Part shown: in pieces, positions 26,601 to 36,079 of the stretch | Numbering within the stretch: position 1 is the first letter of the stretch | Layout of the letters: each line of letters opens with the position of its first letter | Position numbers and translations under genes: made by a program | Assembly (NCBI GenBank): GCA_027006175.1 | Contig: JALTKS010000070.1 | Coordinates: 6,920 to 51,380 of the forward strand | Length of the DNA stretch: 44,461 nucleotides | Reading direction: 5' to 3' | Origin: Gammaproteobacteria bacterium | Lineage (GTDB): Bacteria; Pseudomonadota; Gammaproteobacteria; AKS1 | Notes under the pieces: generated by a model | Told to the model about the DNA's origin: nothing | Databases searched by the model: none | The model's input: the letters and a program-made list of their open reading frames with translations, nothing else

Positions 26601-27095
26601 ATGAAAGTGAAAAATACATCTCAATTCCGCTCTATGCGCGGGTTTACTGTTTTAGAGCTCATGGTCACCTTGATCATTGCCGCAATATTGCTCTCTATTG
26701 CGGTTCCTAGTTTTACTAGTCTCATTCGCCGTAACCAAATTACCAGTTATGCCAACGAATTTGGTACCAGTGTTAACCTGGCACGCAGTGAGGCTATTAA
26801 ACGAGGGACTGATATTGTGCTCACTTCCAATGCAGGCACAAACTGGAAACAAGGTTGGTCATTGAATGTTGTCTCAACTGGTGAGCTACTACGCTCATCA
26901 CCACCACTTCAAAGTGAAAACACAACCTTTAACAGTGGTACAAATGGATCGGTCACCTTTAATTCTCGTGGTTTCACCACCTTAGGCGCGGAAGAAACCT
27001 GGTCACTTTGTAATGCGAATGTCACTGCAGGTCGTCGCATCCGTATTGCGGTTACGGGTCGAATCAGTGTGAGGGAGATCACGCCATGTCCATAA
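26601..27095 (+). CDS. fimT: Type IV minor pilin, FimT/FimU (GspH) family
   Basis: The 164-residue prepilin has a basic leader ending at G14, the cleavage site G|FTVLE with Glu at mature position 5, and the hydrophobic N-terminal helix. The body contains the GspH/FimT pattern NLARSEAIKRG and a GFTT-type C-terminal half. It begins the operon of minor pilins that prime pilus assembly. Pseudomonas has two such genes, FimT and FimU; here there is one, directly before pilV, so it may act as FimU. Confidence 0.88.
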   Translation: MKVKNTSQFRSMRGFTVLELMVTLIIAAILLSIAVPSFTSLIRRNQITSYANEFGTSVNLARSEAIKRGTDIVLTSNAGTNWKQGWSLNVVSTGELLRSSPPLQSENTTFNSGTNGSVTFNSRGFTTLGAEETWSLCNANVTAGRRIRIAVTGRISVREITPCP

Positions 27096-27619
27096 TAAAA
27101 CGTAAACACCAACATGGTTTTACCATGATTGAAGTATTAATCGCCGCCGTTGTTCTTGGTGTTGGTTTACTCGGTCTTGCAGGGCTACAAGCCCAGAGCC
27201 TACAATTTAATTTCAGTTCCTACCAACGCTCACAGGCAACTATACTTGCTTATGACATTATTGACCGAATGCGTGCGAATCAATCTGAAGTCTTAGCTGG
27301 AAATTATAATCAGGCTCTAACGAATGGCCCAACTAGCAATGTAAATTGCCAAGCAACAACTGCAAACTGTAGTTCTGCTGACATGGCTGCCTTTGATCTC
27401 ACACAATGGGAGTGTTCCTTAGGTAATTGGAATAACAATGCTACCTGCCTTGGTTTTGGTATAGAAGGCCCGCTTGCTGACGGTGATGGTTCTGTGGCTG
27501 TTAATGTTGTCGCAGGCCGGGCGCAAATTACTGTCACCGTCACCTGGTTAGATGATCGAACCCTTGACGCGACAAACCCTAATCGTACCGAAAGCCTTTC
27601 AGTGAGTACGGTATTATGA
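27086..27619 (+). CDS. pilV: Type IV minor pilin PilV
   Basis: The 177-residue prepilin has cleavage site G11|FTMIE and the helix VLIAAVVLGVGLLGLAGLQA, the classic PilV N-terminal sequence. The globular part has several cysteines that can pair. It overlaps the end of the preceding minor pilin by ten bases, and a GGGAG ribosome site lies within that gene, so translation is coupled. PilV joins PilW, PilX and PilY1 in the priming complex at the pilus tip. Confidence 0.88.
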   Translation: MSIIKRKHQHGFTMIEVLIAAVVLGVGLLGLAGLQAQSLQFNFSSYQRSQATILAYDIIDRMRANQSEVLAGNYNQALTNGPTSNVNCQATTANCSSADMAAFDLTQWECSLGNWNNNATCLGFGIEGPLADGDGSVAVNVVAGRAQITVTVTWLDDRTLDATNPNRTESLSVSTVL

Positions 27620-28770
27620 AGCATTCAATCAATATAAAAAAATTATCTGGCTTTACCTTAATCGAACTAATGATTGCCATTGCTATCAGCGTCATTCTCC
27701 TTAACGGTGTACTGCAAATATTTCAAAGCAGTAAACAAAGTTATCGTGTTGCTGACAATCTGGGCCGAACACAGGAAAATGCGCGTTATGCATTGAGTGT
27801 GCTTGCACAAGATATTCGTCAGGCAGGATTTTTACCTTGCCGTATTGCTAAAGACAAAAACAGTGGTGATAGTAAAGTAGCAAATGTACTAAACACGACC
27901 ACCAATGAATTTGACTTCTTTGGTGCTCCTATTGCTGGTTTTGAAGGTGGTGCGAGTATTTTTCCAGCCGAATTTCAGACTGCAGGCTCAACAGCCGGAA
28001 CCCGCCTTGCCGATGCCGATGGATTTAGAGTGTTGCGTGGTGATGGTAATGTTTATAGTGTTGTACAGCATAATGCCTCATCAGCACAATTAAAAATAAA
28101 CACGCCAAACCATAATATTAACCCCAATGATATTCTGCTCATTTGCGACACAGAAAATGCCGCTATTTTTCAGGCAACCAATGCAAGTCCAGGTACAAAC
28201 AACACTATTGTGCATAATGGGGGGGCTGGCTCGCCAGGTAATTGCACTAAAGGTCTTGGCTTTCCTGTTTCCTGCACAGCAAATGGAACACCAAAAACAT
28301 TTGGTCCTGATGCACAGATTGTTAAATTTACATCATCTATCTACTACATCGGTGCCAGCCTCGCAACAAATGGCGATGCCCTACCAACAAACTCTCTTTA
28401 TCGAAGACAACAAGAGAATGTTCTCGGAAACATACAGTTTGGTGCACCACAGGAGTTAGTACAAGGCATTGAGACTATGCAAATCCTTTACGGTGTTGCG
28501 CTAACACCAAATGGTTCCGCTGTACGTTATGTCCCCGCTAATGCTGTTGCGGCAAATGACTGGTCAAACGTTGTTAGTGTCCGTGTTGGTCTCTTATTCC
28601 ACACACCTGAAGAAATATCTACCGCAGTTGACTCAAGCACTTATAACGTTGCTGGAACAATCATGACATCAACTGGCGCGAATTCTTACCCGGCCGATCG
28701 CCGTCAACGTTATGTGTTTTCTGAAACCATTAAAATTCGTAACCGTGGCGAAAGTGTTAAGGCACCCTAG
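27616..28770 (+). CDS. pilW: Type IV minor pilin PilW
   Basis: The 384-residue prepilin has the cleavage site G12|FTLIE followed by MIAIAISVILLNGVLQIFQSSK, then ENARYALSVLAQDIRQAGF, which is a hallmark of PilW and GspJ-like minor pilins. The large C-terminal part carries the PilW-type region near VRVGLLFHTPEE and RYVFSETIKIRN. The start overlaps the pilV stop by four bases. It probably links PilX and PilY1 to the rest of the minor pilin complex. Confidence 0.9.
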   Translation: MKHSINIKKLSGFTLIELMIAIAISVILLNGVLQIFQSSKQSYRVADNLGRTQENARYALSVLAQDIRQAGFLPCRIAKDKNSGDSKVANVLNTTTNEFDFFGAPIAGFEGGASIFPAEFQTAGSTAGTRLADADGFRVLRGDGNVYSVVQHNASSAQLKINTPNHNINPNDILLICDTENAAIFQATNASPGTNNTIVHNGGAGSPGNCTKGLGFPVSCTANGTPKTFGPDAQIVKFTSSIYYIGASLATNGDALPTNSLYRRQQENVLGNIQFGAPQELVQGIETMQILYGVALTPNGSAVRYVPANAVAANDWSNVVSVRVGLLFHTPEEISTAVDSSTYNVAGTIMTSTGANSYPADRRQRYVFSETIKIRNRGESVKAP

Positions 28771-28791
28771 CGTTTACTCAAGGAGCTCATC

Positions 28792-29364
28792 ATGAAATCA
28801 ATGCAACAACAAGGAGCCGTGCTTATCATCAGTATGATTATTTTATTGATGCTAACCATACTGGGGGTAACCAGTATGCGCTCAACCCAGCTCGAAGAAC
28901 GCATGGCAGGTAATGCCCGTGACCGCCATGTTGCTTTTGAAGCAGCAGAAGCTGCACTTGTTGATGCAGAGACCTATGTACAAACCATCGTAACCGCATC
29001 CCCATTTGACCTTAACGGGTCTGATGGACTCTATAGTGACGATCCTAGTCTTATGCCTATAGAAAAGTATGTTGACTGGAGTGGCGCCAATCCAACCCGT
29101 GGCTTCTTAAGTGCAACAAACATTAATACGGGGCAAGGCATTAGCACACCGCCTAAATATGTCATTCAACGAATTGAACAAGGTACTCAAAGTACCCCTG
29201 CAAGTGGCATAAATCCTACAACAGGTGGTGGCTACAATAGACGCTCACCTGCTTCCGTTAAAAATGCAGCAAGCACACTTGTCCGAATTACGGCTAGAGG
29301 AACAGGTGGCTCGGATAATAGCATTGTTTTCCTACAAACTGTTTTTGGCTTGAATAATTTCTAA
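28792..29364 (+). CDS. pilX: Type IV minor pilin PilX
   Basis: The 190-residue protein starts MKSMQQQG with the likely prepilin cleavage G8|A9 and the helix VLIISMIILLMLTILGVTSM, then QLEERMAGNARDRHVAFEAAEAAL, the PilX N-terminal pattern. The usual Glu at mature position 5 is replaced by Ile, a feature shared with the tip pseudopilin GspK, which agrees with a place at the pilus tip. The start has AAGGAG upstream. It lies between pilW and pilY1. Confidence 0.88.
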   Translation: MKSMQQQGAVLIISMIILLMLTILGVTSMRSTQLEERMAGNARDRHVAFEAAEAALVDAETYVQTIVTASPFDLNGSDGLYSDDPSLMPIEKYVDWSGANPTRGFLSATNINTGQGISTPPKYVIQRIEQGTQSTPASGINPTTGGGYNRRSPASVKNAASTLVRITARGTGGSDNSIVFLQTVFGLNNF

Positions 29365-29375
29365 GAAGGAACCTG

Positions 29376-32300
29376 ATGATGAATAATCTCAAATTTACTA
29401 CTTTAAAGAGTCTTGTCAGAAACAGTATTGGGGTTTCTTTAGCTGTAATATCCAATTTATCAGTTTCTGCACCTTTGAATATTTCAAATAACCCTCTCGA
29501 GATTGCTAGTGGTGTTGAACCGAATGTCATGGTACTGAATGATGATTCTGGCAGCATGGATTGGAATCTACTTATCGATGGTGATGAAGATGGTATTTAC
29601 CATATCAATGCTGCTGGTGCGACCGGCAACGGCTTTTTTGGTACATTTTATTTTTACACGATACCCGATGGTGACAACGCTGACGGTAATAATAACGGGC
29701 TTCCAACTCTTTTCACCCTTCCAACTCAAAACCTTTACAATGCATTAGATGCTGACTTTGATTTAGATGCAAGAGGTTTTGACCAAAACTGGAAAGGCGT
29801 GTGGCGTAACCGACTTTCAAATTATAACAAACTTTATTATAACCCTAATGTTGAATATATACCCTGGAAAGGTGTTGATGATGCCGGTAATACTTATACA
29901 AACAGCAATCCTAATAATGCAAGAGTAGACCCTTTTTTGTCTGGGGGTAGCACTATTAACTTAACCAATGATCTTAATTTTGTTGCAATCACGACAAACC
30001 CTACCAATGTAGGCGCACTAGCAGGCTGGAATGACACTATGTATCCTGCTAGATATTACACTTGGGTTGATGATTCAAATACGGGCGGCGCAACTCCTGG
30101 CAACAATGTTGTAGATGTTGATGATACCCATACATTGATTCAAATTCGTACAGGTGGCGGGTGTAATAATGGTGCAACGTGTCCAACCAGCTTTGTTCGA
30201 CAAGGTACCCGCACGGACTGTGGTGGTGACGGTTTAGAAACATCAAGCGTTGTCTGCACGCCAGAGCAAGAATTACAAAACTTTGCGAATTACTATACAT
30301 ACTATCGCCGTCGTGAATTAACAGCAAAAGCAGCCATTACGACTGTATTGGAGCCTATTTCTGACATAAGGGTAGGAATGGCAACTATTAACAATGTTGC
30401 GAATAACCGAATACAGGTTGACTCATTAAACTTAACACCCAAAAACGGCACAAAGAAAACCTTGTTTGATCGCATCTTTCGAACGCAAGCAGGTGGTCGA
30501 ACACCTCTCCGTCAGAACCTTCAAGCAGTCGGTGAATATTTTGCGTGTAATAATGGTAATATTTTTGGCACGGGTAGCAGTACTCCCGGCAGTGCTAACT
30601 GTCCTGTACTAGCATCCCCTGCGGGTGAATGCCAACAGAACTACACCATTCTGATAACCGATGGATTCTGGAATGAAAATGCTCCCAATGTAGGCAATGC
30701 TGATGGTGATGGTCAAGACGGAGGGACACCCCAGGGACCGTTTGACCAGGCATCATTTGCAGATAATTTTAATAACACACTTGCCGATGTAGCAATGCAC
30801 TATTATGAACGCGATCTTCATAACTCCCTGAACGATGGCGTTCCAACCACCGTAAGAGATAAGAACCGTTATAATGGAGCTACTAGCCCATTCGATACAA
30901 TGCATCAGCATATGTCAACTTATACTATCGGTATTGGTGTTAAAGGCGCTTTACCTGTCTACCCAGATGACACCTCAACTAATCCAGCAAAGTTCACTTT
31001 TAATTCGAGCACTGTAACTGGCTGGCCAGACCCATTAACGGCAACCGGTGGTAAAATTGATGATTTACGTCACGCAGCATGGAACGCACGTGGTGATTTC
31101 CTAAGTGCCTCAAATCAAACAGAGTTAACCAATTCATTACAAGTCATCTTTGATGAAATTCAATCTGGTAAAGGCGCGGCTTCCGCTGTTGCCTTTAACA
31201 GCCAAGACCTGCAAAGTGGTGCTCGTGTATTTAGAGCCTTATTTAACGCAAATCAAAATACAGGAAGTTTAATTGCTCAAAATATAAGTGTTACCGGTGT
31301 TATTTCATCTACACAACTATGGAATGCGGGAGAATTACTTGATAGTAAAGCAAGCACTTCTTCAGATACTCGAAATATTATTAGTTATGACTCAAACACA
31401 TTTACTGGAATCCCTTTTCAATGGACATCATTAAATACAACGCAACAAAATGCACTAAAATCACCAACTATTGCTAATAACCCACCAACACCGAATCAAC
31501 TTGGTGAAAATAGACTTAATTACCTTCGAGGGCAAAGTAAAGATGAAGGAAAAGATTTTGATGCGGGTAAATTTAGAGAAAGAGCAAAAGACGAAAGTGG
31601 TCGCCGATTAATACTAGGTGACATAATCCATTCTGCCCCTGTTTTTGTTGGCACACCTCCATTCACAAATTTGGATCAAGCCCCCTTCCCTAATACAACG
31701 GGTAATCTTTATAGTGAATTTGCGTCCACTTTTAAGAACAGAAGAGAGACTGTATATGTTGGTGCAAATGACGGAATGCTGCATGCCTTTGATGCCAATA
31801 ATGGTGAAGAAATATTCGCATTCATGCCCAATAGTGTACTCAGTTCAATAACACAACTCACTGATCCTGATTATAGTCATCGTTATTTCGTTGATATGAC
31901 ATCGGCAATTAATGACGTATATATAACTCCAACAAGTGGAACCAACTCCGGTACAGCAAGTTGGAATACAGTTGCCGTTACAGGCTTGGGTATTGGTGCA
32001 CCTGGATATTTTGCTCTAAATCTCACTAACCCTGCAGATCTAGCAACCGAAGCAAGTGCTGCAACAAATGTAATGTGGGAATTTACACAAGCTGATGATG
32101 TTGGCACAGGCCCCACAAACAACAATCTTAATCTTGGTTCACACATTCGCGAACCTGTAATTGTGATGACAAACATCGATGGTGCAAACGGGCAAAAACG
32201 TTGGGCAGCTATTTTTGGCAATGGCTATAACAGCGCAAGTCCTGATGGCAATGCAGAGTTATATATTCTTTTTCTTGATGGCGGCCTTGATGGAACATGG

Positions 32301-33296
32301 ACCCGTGGCAGTGATTTTGTAAAAATCAACACAAACAATGGTAAAGCGCAAAGTTCAGATGGCACGACACCAAATGGTTTAGGTGCCGTTCAGGCCATTG
32401 ATATAGATGATAATGGCACGGCTGATGTTATTTATGCAGGTGATTATCAGGGTAACCTTTACCGCTTTAATATTTCAAGCACGACAGTAAGCGGATTAAC
32501 TAATAGTGCTAACAAGCCTGTGCAACAACTATTTCAAGCCCGTTACAACAGTACAACTGGACCAATTCAACCTATCACAAATCGTCCTGCTGTTGTCAAA
32601 CACCCTACTCAGAACGGCTATATCGTCATTATAGGTACAGGTAGTTATTTTACCGTCGATGATACCACCAACACAGATATTCAATCTATCTACGGCATTT
32701 GGGATGATTTTGTTGATCCTTCAGATAATGCCATTACGGTTACTTACAACAAGCTGCTCGAGCAGGTATTTACAAATACGGGGATTGTTAATGGACTAAC
32801 AACCCGCAACCTAAGTAACTTACCTATCAACTACGGTGCTAGCACTAAAGGTTGGGTAATTGATCTCGATGTGGTTAATGGGGGAGGTATTGAATTCCCG
32901 GGTGAACGTGCCGTACGTAATATTCTCATTCGTGGTGATTCCGCCTTTGTTAATACAGTCATCCCCAAGAGCAACACATCTTGCTCTGTTGGTCCTGGTA
33001 GTTTTACGATTAGTTTTAAAACTGAAAATGGAGGTGGTGGAACCTCACCAGTATTCGATACCAATAACGATGGAATCTTTGACTCTGACGATAATATTGG
33101 TGCAGCTGATGGAGAAAGCAAAGTGGTCGCCGCCATACGTTCAGATAAGACAACATTAACAGATTCATCAACTATCGGTAATCAACTCGTCTCACAGGGT
33201 GGTGACCAATCTATATCAAGCATTGGTATTAACCCTAAATTACCAAGTGGTAGTGATACTTTAGGCCGCCATTCATGGCGTGAAATTGAAAATTAA
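29376..33296 (+). CDS. pilY1: Type IV pilus tip adhesin and assembly factor PilY1
   Basis: The 1306-residue secreted protein has a signal peptide ending near residue 32 (VSA). An N-terminal von Willebrand-like segment has a DxSxS metal site at D56-S58-S60 (NDDSGSM). The C-terminal half is the PilY1 beta-propeller, marked by RETVYVGANDGMLHAFD, and includes the calcium loop DIDDNGTAD at 1009-1017 known to control pilus extension and twitching in Pseudomonas. A further EF-hand-like loop DTNNDGIFD starts at 1228. The large variable middle is Asn, Thr and Gly rich. It probably sits on the pilus tip. Confidence 0.93.
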   Translation: MMNNLKFTTLKSLVRNSIGVSLAVISNLSVSAPLNISNNPLEIASGVEPNVMVLNDDSGSMDWNLLIDGDEDGIYHINAAGATGNGFFGTFYFYTIPDGDNADGNNNGLPTLFTLPTQNLYNALDADFDLDARGFDQNWKGVWRNRLSNYNKLYYNPNVEYIPWKGVDDAGNTYTNSNPNNARVDPFLSGGSTINLTNDLNFVAITTNPTNVGALAGWNDTMYPARYYTWVDDSNTGGATPGNNVVDVDDTHTLIQIRTGGGCNNGATCPTSFVRQGTRTDCGGDGLETSSVVCTPEQELQNFANYYTYYRRRELTAKAAITTVLEPISDIRVGMATINNVANNRIQVDSLNLTPKNGTKKTLFDRIFRTQAGGRTPLRQNLQAVGEYFACNNGNIFGTGSSTPGSANCPVLASPAGECQQNYTILITDGFWNENAPNVGNADGDGQDGGTPQGPFDQASFADNFNNTLADVAMHYYERDLHNSLNDGVPTTVRDKNRYNGATSPFDTMHQHMSTYTIGIGVKGALPVYPDDTSTNPAKFTFNSSTVTGWPDPLTATGGKIDDLRHAAWNARGDFLSASNQTELTNSLQVIFDEIQSGKGAASAVAFNSQDLQSGARVFRALFNANQNTGSLIAQNISVTGVISSTQLWNAGELLDSKASTSSDTRNIISYDSNTFTGIPFQWTSLNTTQQNALKSPTIANNPPTPNQLGENRLNYLRGQSKDEGKDFDAGKFRERAKDESGRRLILGDIIHSAPVFVGTPPFTNLDQAPFPNTTGNLYSEFASTFKNRRETVYVGANDGMLHAFDANNGEEIFAFMPNSVLSSITQLTDPDYSHRYFVDMTSAINDVYITPTSGTNSGTASWNTVAVTGLGIGAPGYFALNLTNPADLATEASAATNVMWEFTQADDVGTGPTNNNLNLGSHIREPVIVMTNIDGANGQKRWAAIFGNGYNSASPDGNAELYILFLDGGLDGTWTRGSDFVKINTNNGKAQSSDGTTPNGLGAVQAIDIDDNGTADVIYAGDYQGNLYRFNISSTTVSGLTNSANKPVQQLFQARYNSTTGPIQPITNRPAVVKHPTQNGYIVIIGTGSYFTVDDTTNTDIQSIYGIWDDFVDPSDNAITVTYNKLLEQVFTNTGIVNGLTTRNLSNLPINYGASTKGWVIDLDVVNGGGIEFPGERAVRNILIRGDSAFVNTVIPKSNTSCSVGPGSFTISFKTENGGGGTSPVFDTNNDGIFDSDDNIGAADGESKVVAAIRSDKTTLTDSSTIGNQLVSQGGDQSISSIGINPKLPSGSDTLGRHSWREIEN

Positions 33297-33338
33297 CCCA
33301 CCATTAGGTACCAAACAAGACTGGAGATTTTTTACATT

Positions 33339-33758
33339 ATGAAGAAATTTAACTTAAAACAGATTCAACACATCCTACTTGGAATATTCCTGATATTTCC
33401 AGTCATGATTATTAGCACAAATGTTATTGCTGCCGAGGCAATTAAACCTATTCCGATTGATTTACCTGACAAACTAGGTAACAATAAAACTAACTTTTTA
33501 GGAAATTACAAAAAAACAGGCGTACTGACAAAGATTAATCTGGGTGAACGTAGTGTTATTATTAGCGGGAAGAAATATAACTATGGCCTGAACACAAAAG
33601 TATATACTCAACAATCAAATTTTTCTTCAATACAATTAATAAAACAAGGCACAACGGTCGGATTTAATTTTCACCAAAATGATAAATCAGGTCGCTTCCT
33701 GTCTGAAATTTGGGTAATTCCGAAGTCTTCATCACTAATTAATAATCTAGATCTGTGA
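33339..33758 (+). CDS. Small secreted protein in PilY2 position
   Basis: The 139-residue protein has a long basic-hydrophobic signal peptide ending near residue 32 (IAAEA), then a small beta-rich domain: KKTGVLTKINLGERSVIISG, YGLNTKVYT and TTVGFNFHQN. Its place between pilY1 and pilE equals that of PilY2 in Pseudomonas. The pattern of a turn-rich strand followed by a short Tyr-containing strand fits that family loosely, so I give no symbol. The likely role is an accessory to pilus assembly or PilY1 function. Confidence 0.75.
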   Translation: MKKFNLKQIQHILLGIFLIFPVMIISTNVIAAEAIKPIPIDLPDKLGNNKTNFLGNYKKTGVLTKINLGERSVIISGKKYNYGLNTKVYTQQSNFSSIQLIKQGTTVGFNFHQNDKSGRFLSEIWVIPKSSSLINNLDL

Positions 33759-33765
33759 GCTACAC

Positions 33766-34173
33766 ATGAAAAAATCACAAACGGGTTTTACTTTAATTGA
33801 AATAATGATTGCCGTTGTAGTTGTTGCCATTCTAGCGACAATTGCCTTCTCATCATATAAAGACCAAATTGAAAAAACCAGACGAGCCGACGGTAAAGCG
33901 TTACTAACAAGAATGTCACAGCAACTAGAACGCTGTTATACCAAGTATGGACGATATAATAATGCCAATTGCTCAGTTGTAAACGGCGCAGCACAAACAT
34001 CTGAAGATGGGTATTATACCGTCACACCCGCTGGCATCGCAGCAACAACCTATACACTGACTGCGGTACCACAAGGTCCACAAACTTCTGATAAGACCTG
34101 CGGCAATCTTAGCCTGAATCAAGCAGGGCAACAAAGCTATTCTGGCACAGGTACCTCAAACCAATGCTGGTAA
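33766..34173 (+). CDS. pilE: Type IV minor pilin PilE
   Basis: The 135-residue prepilin has cleavage site G7|FTLIE with Glu5, the helix IMIAVVVVAILATIAF, then a type IVa pilin body with LLTRMSQQLERCYTKYGRY and a C-terminal cysteine loop between CGN and the terminal CW. Its size and position next to pilY1 match PilE minor pilins rather than the major PilA. The stop is two bases from the convergent ispH stop, with no visible terminator between. Confidence 0.9.
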   Translation: MKKSQTGFTLIEIMIAVVVVAILATIAFSSYKDQIEKTRRADGKALLTRMSQQLERCYTKYGRYNNANCSVVNGAAQTSEDGYYTVTPAGIAATTYTLTAVPQGPQTSDKTCGNLSLNQAGQQSYSGTGTSNQCW

Positions 34174-34175
34174 AA

Positions 34176-35105
34176 TTATCTTAGCTCTTTAGGTAAGGTA
34201 AACGTCACCGTCTCGGGTTTACCTTCATCTTCATTAATAACATCGGCTCCAAGTTCCTGGAGCCTTTTTATTACATTTTTCACAAGAATTTCGGGGGCTG
34301 ATGCGCCAGCAGTAAGCCCAACAATGTTTTTACCTTCTAACCAGCTTACCTGAATATCATCAGGACCATCAATTAACCATGCCGGAATTCCCTGCGTTTC
34401 TGCGATTTCGCGCAGGCGATTTGAGTTCGAGCTATTCGGTGAACCAACAACCAGTACGGCTTCGCATTTCTCAACTAAACGTTTAATCGCATCTTGCCTG
34501 TTTTGCGTCGCATAACAAATATCATCTTTCTTTGGTCCAATGATATTCGGGAAGCGTTGACGAAGTGCATCAATGACTTTACCTGTATCATCCATCGACA
34601 AGGTTGTTTGTGTGACGAAGGCAAGTTTGTTCTCATCTTTAACAACAAGTTGACTCACATCTTCTGGTGTTTCAACCAAATGCATTACACCTTGTTGTTT
34701 TTCTACCTGCCCCATCGTTCCCTCTACTTCAGGGTGACCGGCATGTCCTATGAGAATACACTCACAATCTGATTTAACATGGCGTATGACTTCCATATGC
34801 ACTTTTGTGACTAACGGGCAGGTTGCATCAAAAACGGTCAGTCCACGTCTATCGGCTTCAGCGCGTACGGCTTTTGAAACCCCGTGAGCACTAAAAATAA
34901 CCGTGGCATTATCCGGCACATCATCCAGTTCTTCAACAAACACGGCACCATGATCACGTAAACAGTTCACCACATAACGGTTATGCACAACTTCATGTCG
35001 CACATAGATGGGCGCAGAAAAAAGTGCCAGGGCACGCTCCACAATTTCAATTGCCCGATCAACGCCGGCACAGAATCCACGAGGGTTGGCTAGTAAAACT
35101 TGCAT
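34176..35105 (-). CDS. ispH: 4-hydroxy-3-methylbut-2-enyl diphosphate reductase
   Basis: The 309-residue cytoplasmic iron-sulfur enzyme performs the last step of the MEP isoprenoid pathway, giving isopentenyl and dimethylallyl diphosphates. The three cluster cysteines are visible: C12 in [11 protein letters not shown], one in [12 protein letters not shown] and one in [10 protein letters not shown]. The ATG at 35105 gives the family N-terminus [14 protein letters not shown]; an upstream in-frame extension overlaps fkpB and is rejected. Only one base separates it from the fkpB stop, so translation is coupled. Confidence 0.96.
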   Translation of the reverse strand: MQVLLANPRGFCAGVDRAIEIVERALALFSAPIYVRHEVVHNRYVVNCLRDHGAVFVEELDDVPDNATVIFSAHGVSKAVRAEADRRGLTVFDATCPLVTKVHMEVIRHVKSDCECILIGHAGHPEVEGTMGQVEKQQGVMHLVETPEDVSQLVVKDENKLAFVTQTTLSMDDTGKVIDALRQRFPNIIGPKKDDICYATQNRQDAIKRLVEKCEAVLVVGSPNSSNSNRLREIAETQGIPAWLIDGPDDIQVSWLEGKNIVGLTAGASAPEILVKNVIKRLQELGADVINEDEGKPETVTFTLPKELR

Positions 35106-35106
35106 A

Positions 35107-35559
35107 TCAATGTATTTCTTCTTCCGCGCCAATGGCGATAACTTCCACATCAAACGTAACTGAATGCCCAGCTAACGGATGATTAAAATCAACAATGACT
35201 AAATCATCATCCGGCATATCCATAATACGTCCCGGTATTTCTTCCCCTGAAGGAGTAGTGAAACCAACAATTAAATCTTTTTCTAATGGCATGTCTTCAG
35301 GAAATTTATCACGCGTTAGCATGTGTACATTCGTCTCATCAGGAAAGCCAAACGCCTCTCTTGGATCTAACTGCAGGCATTGACGCTCACCGACTTTCAT
35401 CCCGATCAACACTGCTTCCAGACTTTCAATAAACGTTCCATCACCTAAGGATAAACGTAATGGATCAGTGCCTTGTGTTGACTCAACTACCGTGCCATTT
35501 TCCAATGCAAGAGTATAGTTAATCAGTACACTGCTTCCTGCTTGTATTGATTCAGTCAT
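35107..35559 (-). CDS. fkpB: FKBP-type peptidyl-prolyl isomerase SlpA
   Basis: The 150-residue cytoplasmic FKBP isomerase and chaperone has the domain split by an insert-in-flap region as in SlpA and SlyD. Motifs are [33 protein letters not shown], and the chaperone insert region with [13 protein letters not shown], ending in [17 protein letters not shown]. It lacks the His-rich metal tail of SlyD. The start overlaps lspA by eight bases, with GGAAAAG upstream. The lspA-fkpB-ispH order is conserved in gammaproteobacteria. Confidence 0.94.
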   Translation of the reverse strand: MTESIQAGSSVLINYTLALENGTVVESTQGTDPLRLSLGDGTFIESLEAVLIGMKVGERQCLQLDPREAFGFPDETNVHMLTRDKFPEDMPLEKDLIVGFTTPSGEEIPGRIMDMPDDDLVIVDFNHPLAGHSVTFDVEVIAIGAEEEIH

Positions 35560-36064
35560 TATCTTTTCCTTTTAATCCAAACAGTCCTTCTAAAATCATA
35601 ATAATCGCACCACCCACAATCGCCATATCTGCAATATTAAATGCCGGCCAATTACATTGCGTGCCACTAAAGTAAAAACCAGGAAGACAACTCTCTGCTA
35701 CATAATAGAATTGAATAAAATCGACAACATAGCCATGCATAGCACGATCAACCACATTACCAATAGCTCCGCCTAAAATAAGTGCTAATGACAAAGCCAA
35801 CCATTTTTGATCACGCGGCAAGCCTTTAAGCCAAATAACAATCACGATACTGACAATACTAGCGAGGCCAACGAAGAACCAACGCTGCCAACCACCCGCT
35901 TCACTGAGAAAACTGAATGCAGCCCCCGTATTATGCGCCAGAAACCAGTTCAACGATGACATCACCTTAACCGGAATAGCGTATTGCAATTCAGCGGTTG
36001 CCCAGAACTTACTCGCCTGATCCAGCGCCACCACAACAATAGAGAGCCACAACCATTTCAACAT
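35552..36064 (-). CDS. lspA: Lipoprotein signal peptidase
   Basis: The 170-residue inner-membrane aspartyl protease removes signal peptides from prolipoproteins. It has four membrane segments, with ALDQASKFWA near the N-terminus and the NTGAAFSF loop. The catalytic aspartates are D115 in GYVVDFIQ and D146 in FNIADMAI; the segment between them has an extra loop with two cysteines. The start follows AAGGA nine bases upstream, within 15 bases of the ileS stop. Confidence 0.95.
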   Translation of the reverse strand: MLKWLWLSIVVVALDQASKFWATAELQYAIPVKVMSSLNWFLAHNTGAAFSFLSEAGGWQRWFFVGLASIVSIVIVIWLKGLPRDQKWLALSLALILGGAIGNVVDRAMHGYVVDFIQFYYVAESCLPGFYFSGTQCNWPAFNIADMAIVGGAIIMILEGLFGLKGKDND

Positions 36065-36079
36065 AATTAATTTATTTCC

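Noticed and set aside
30049-30327. 92-codon minus-strand frame inside pilY1
   Set aside because: Antisense to pilY1, with no start signals and composition typical of a shadow frame.
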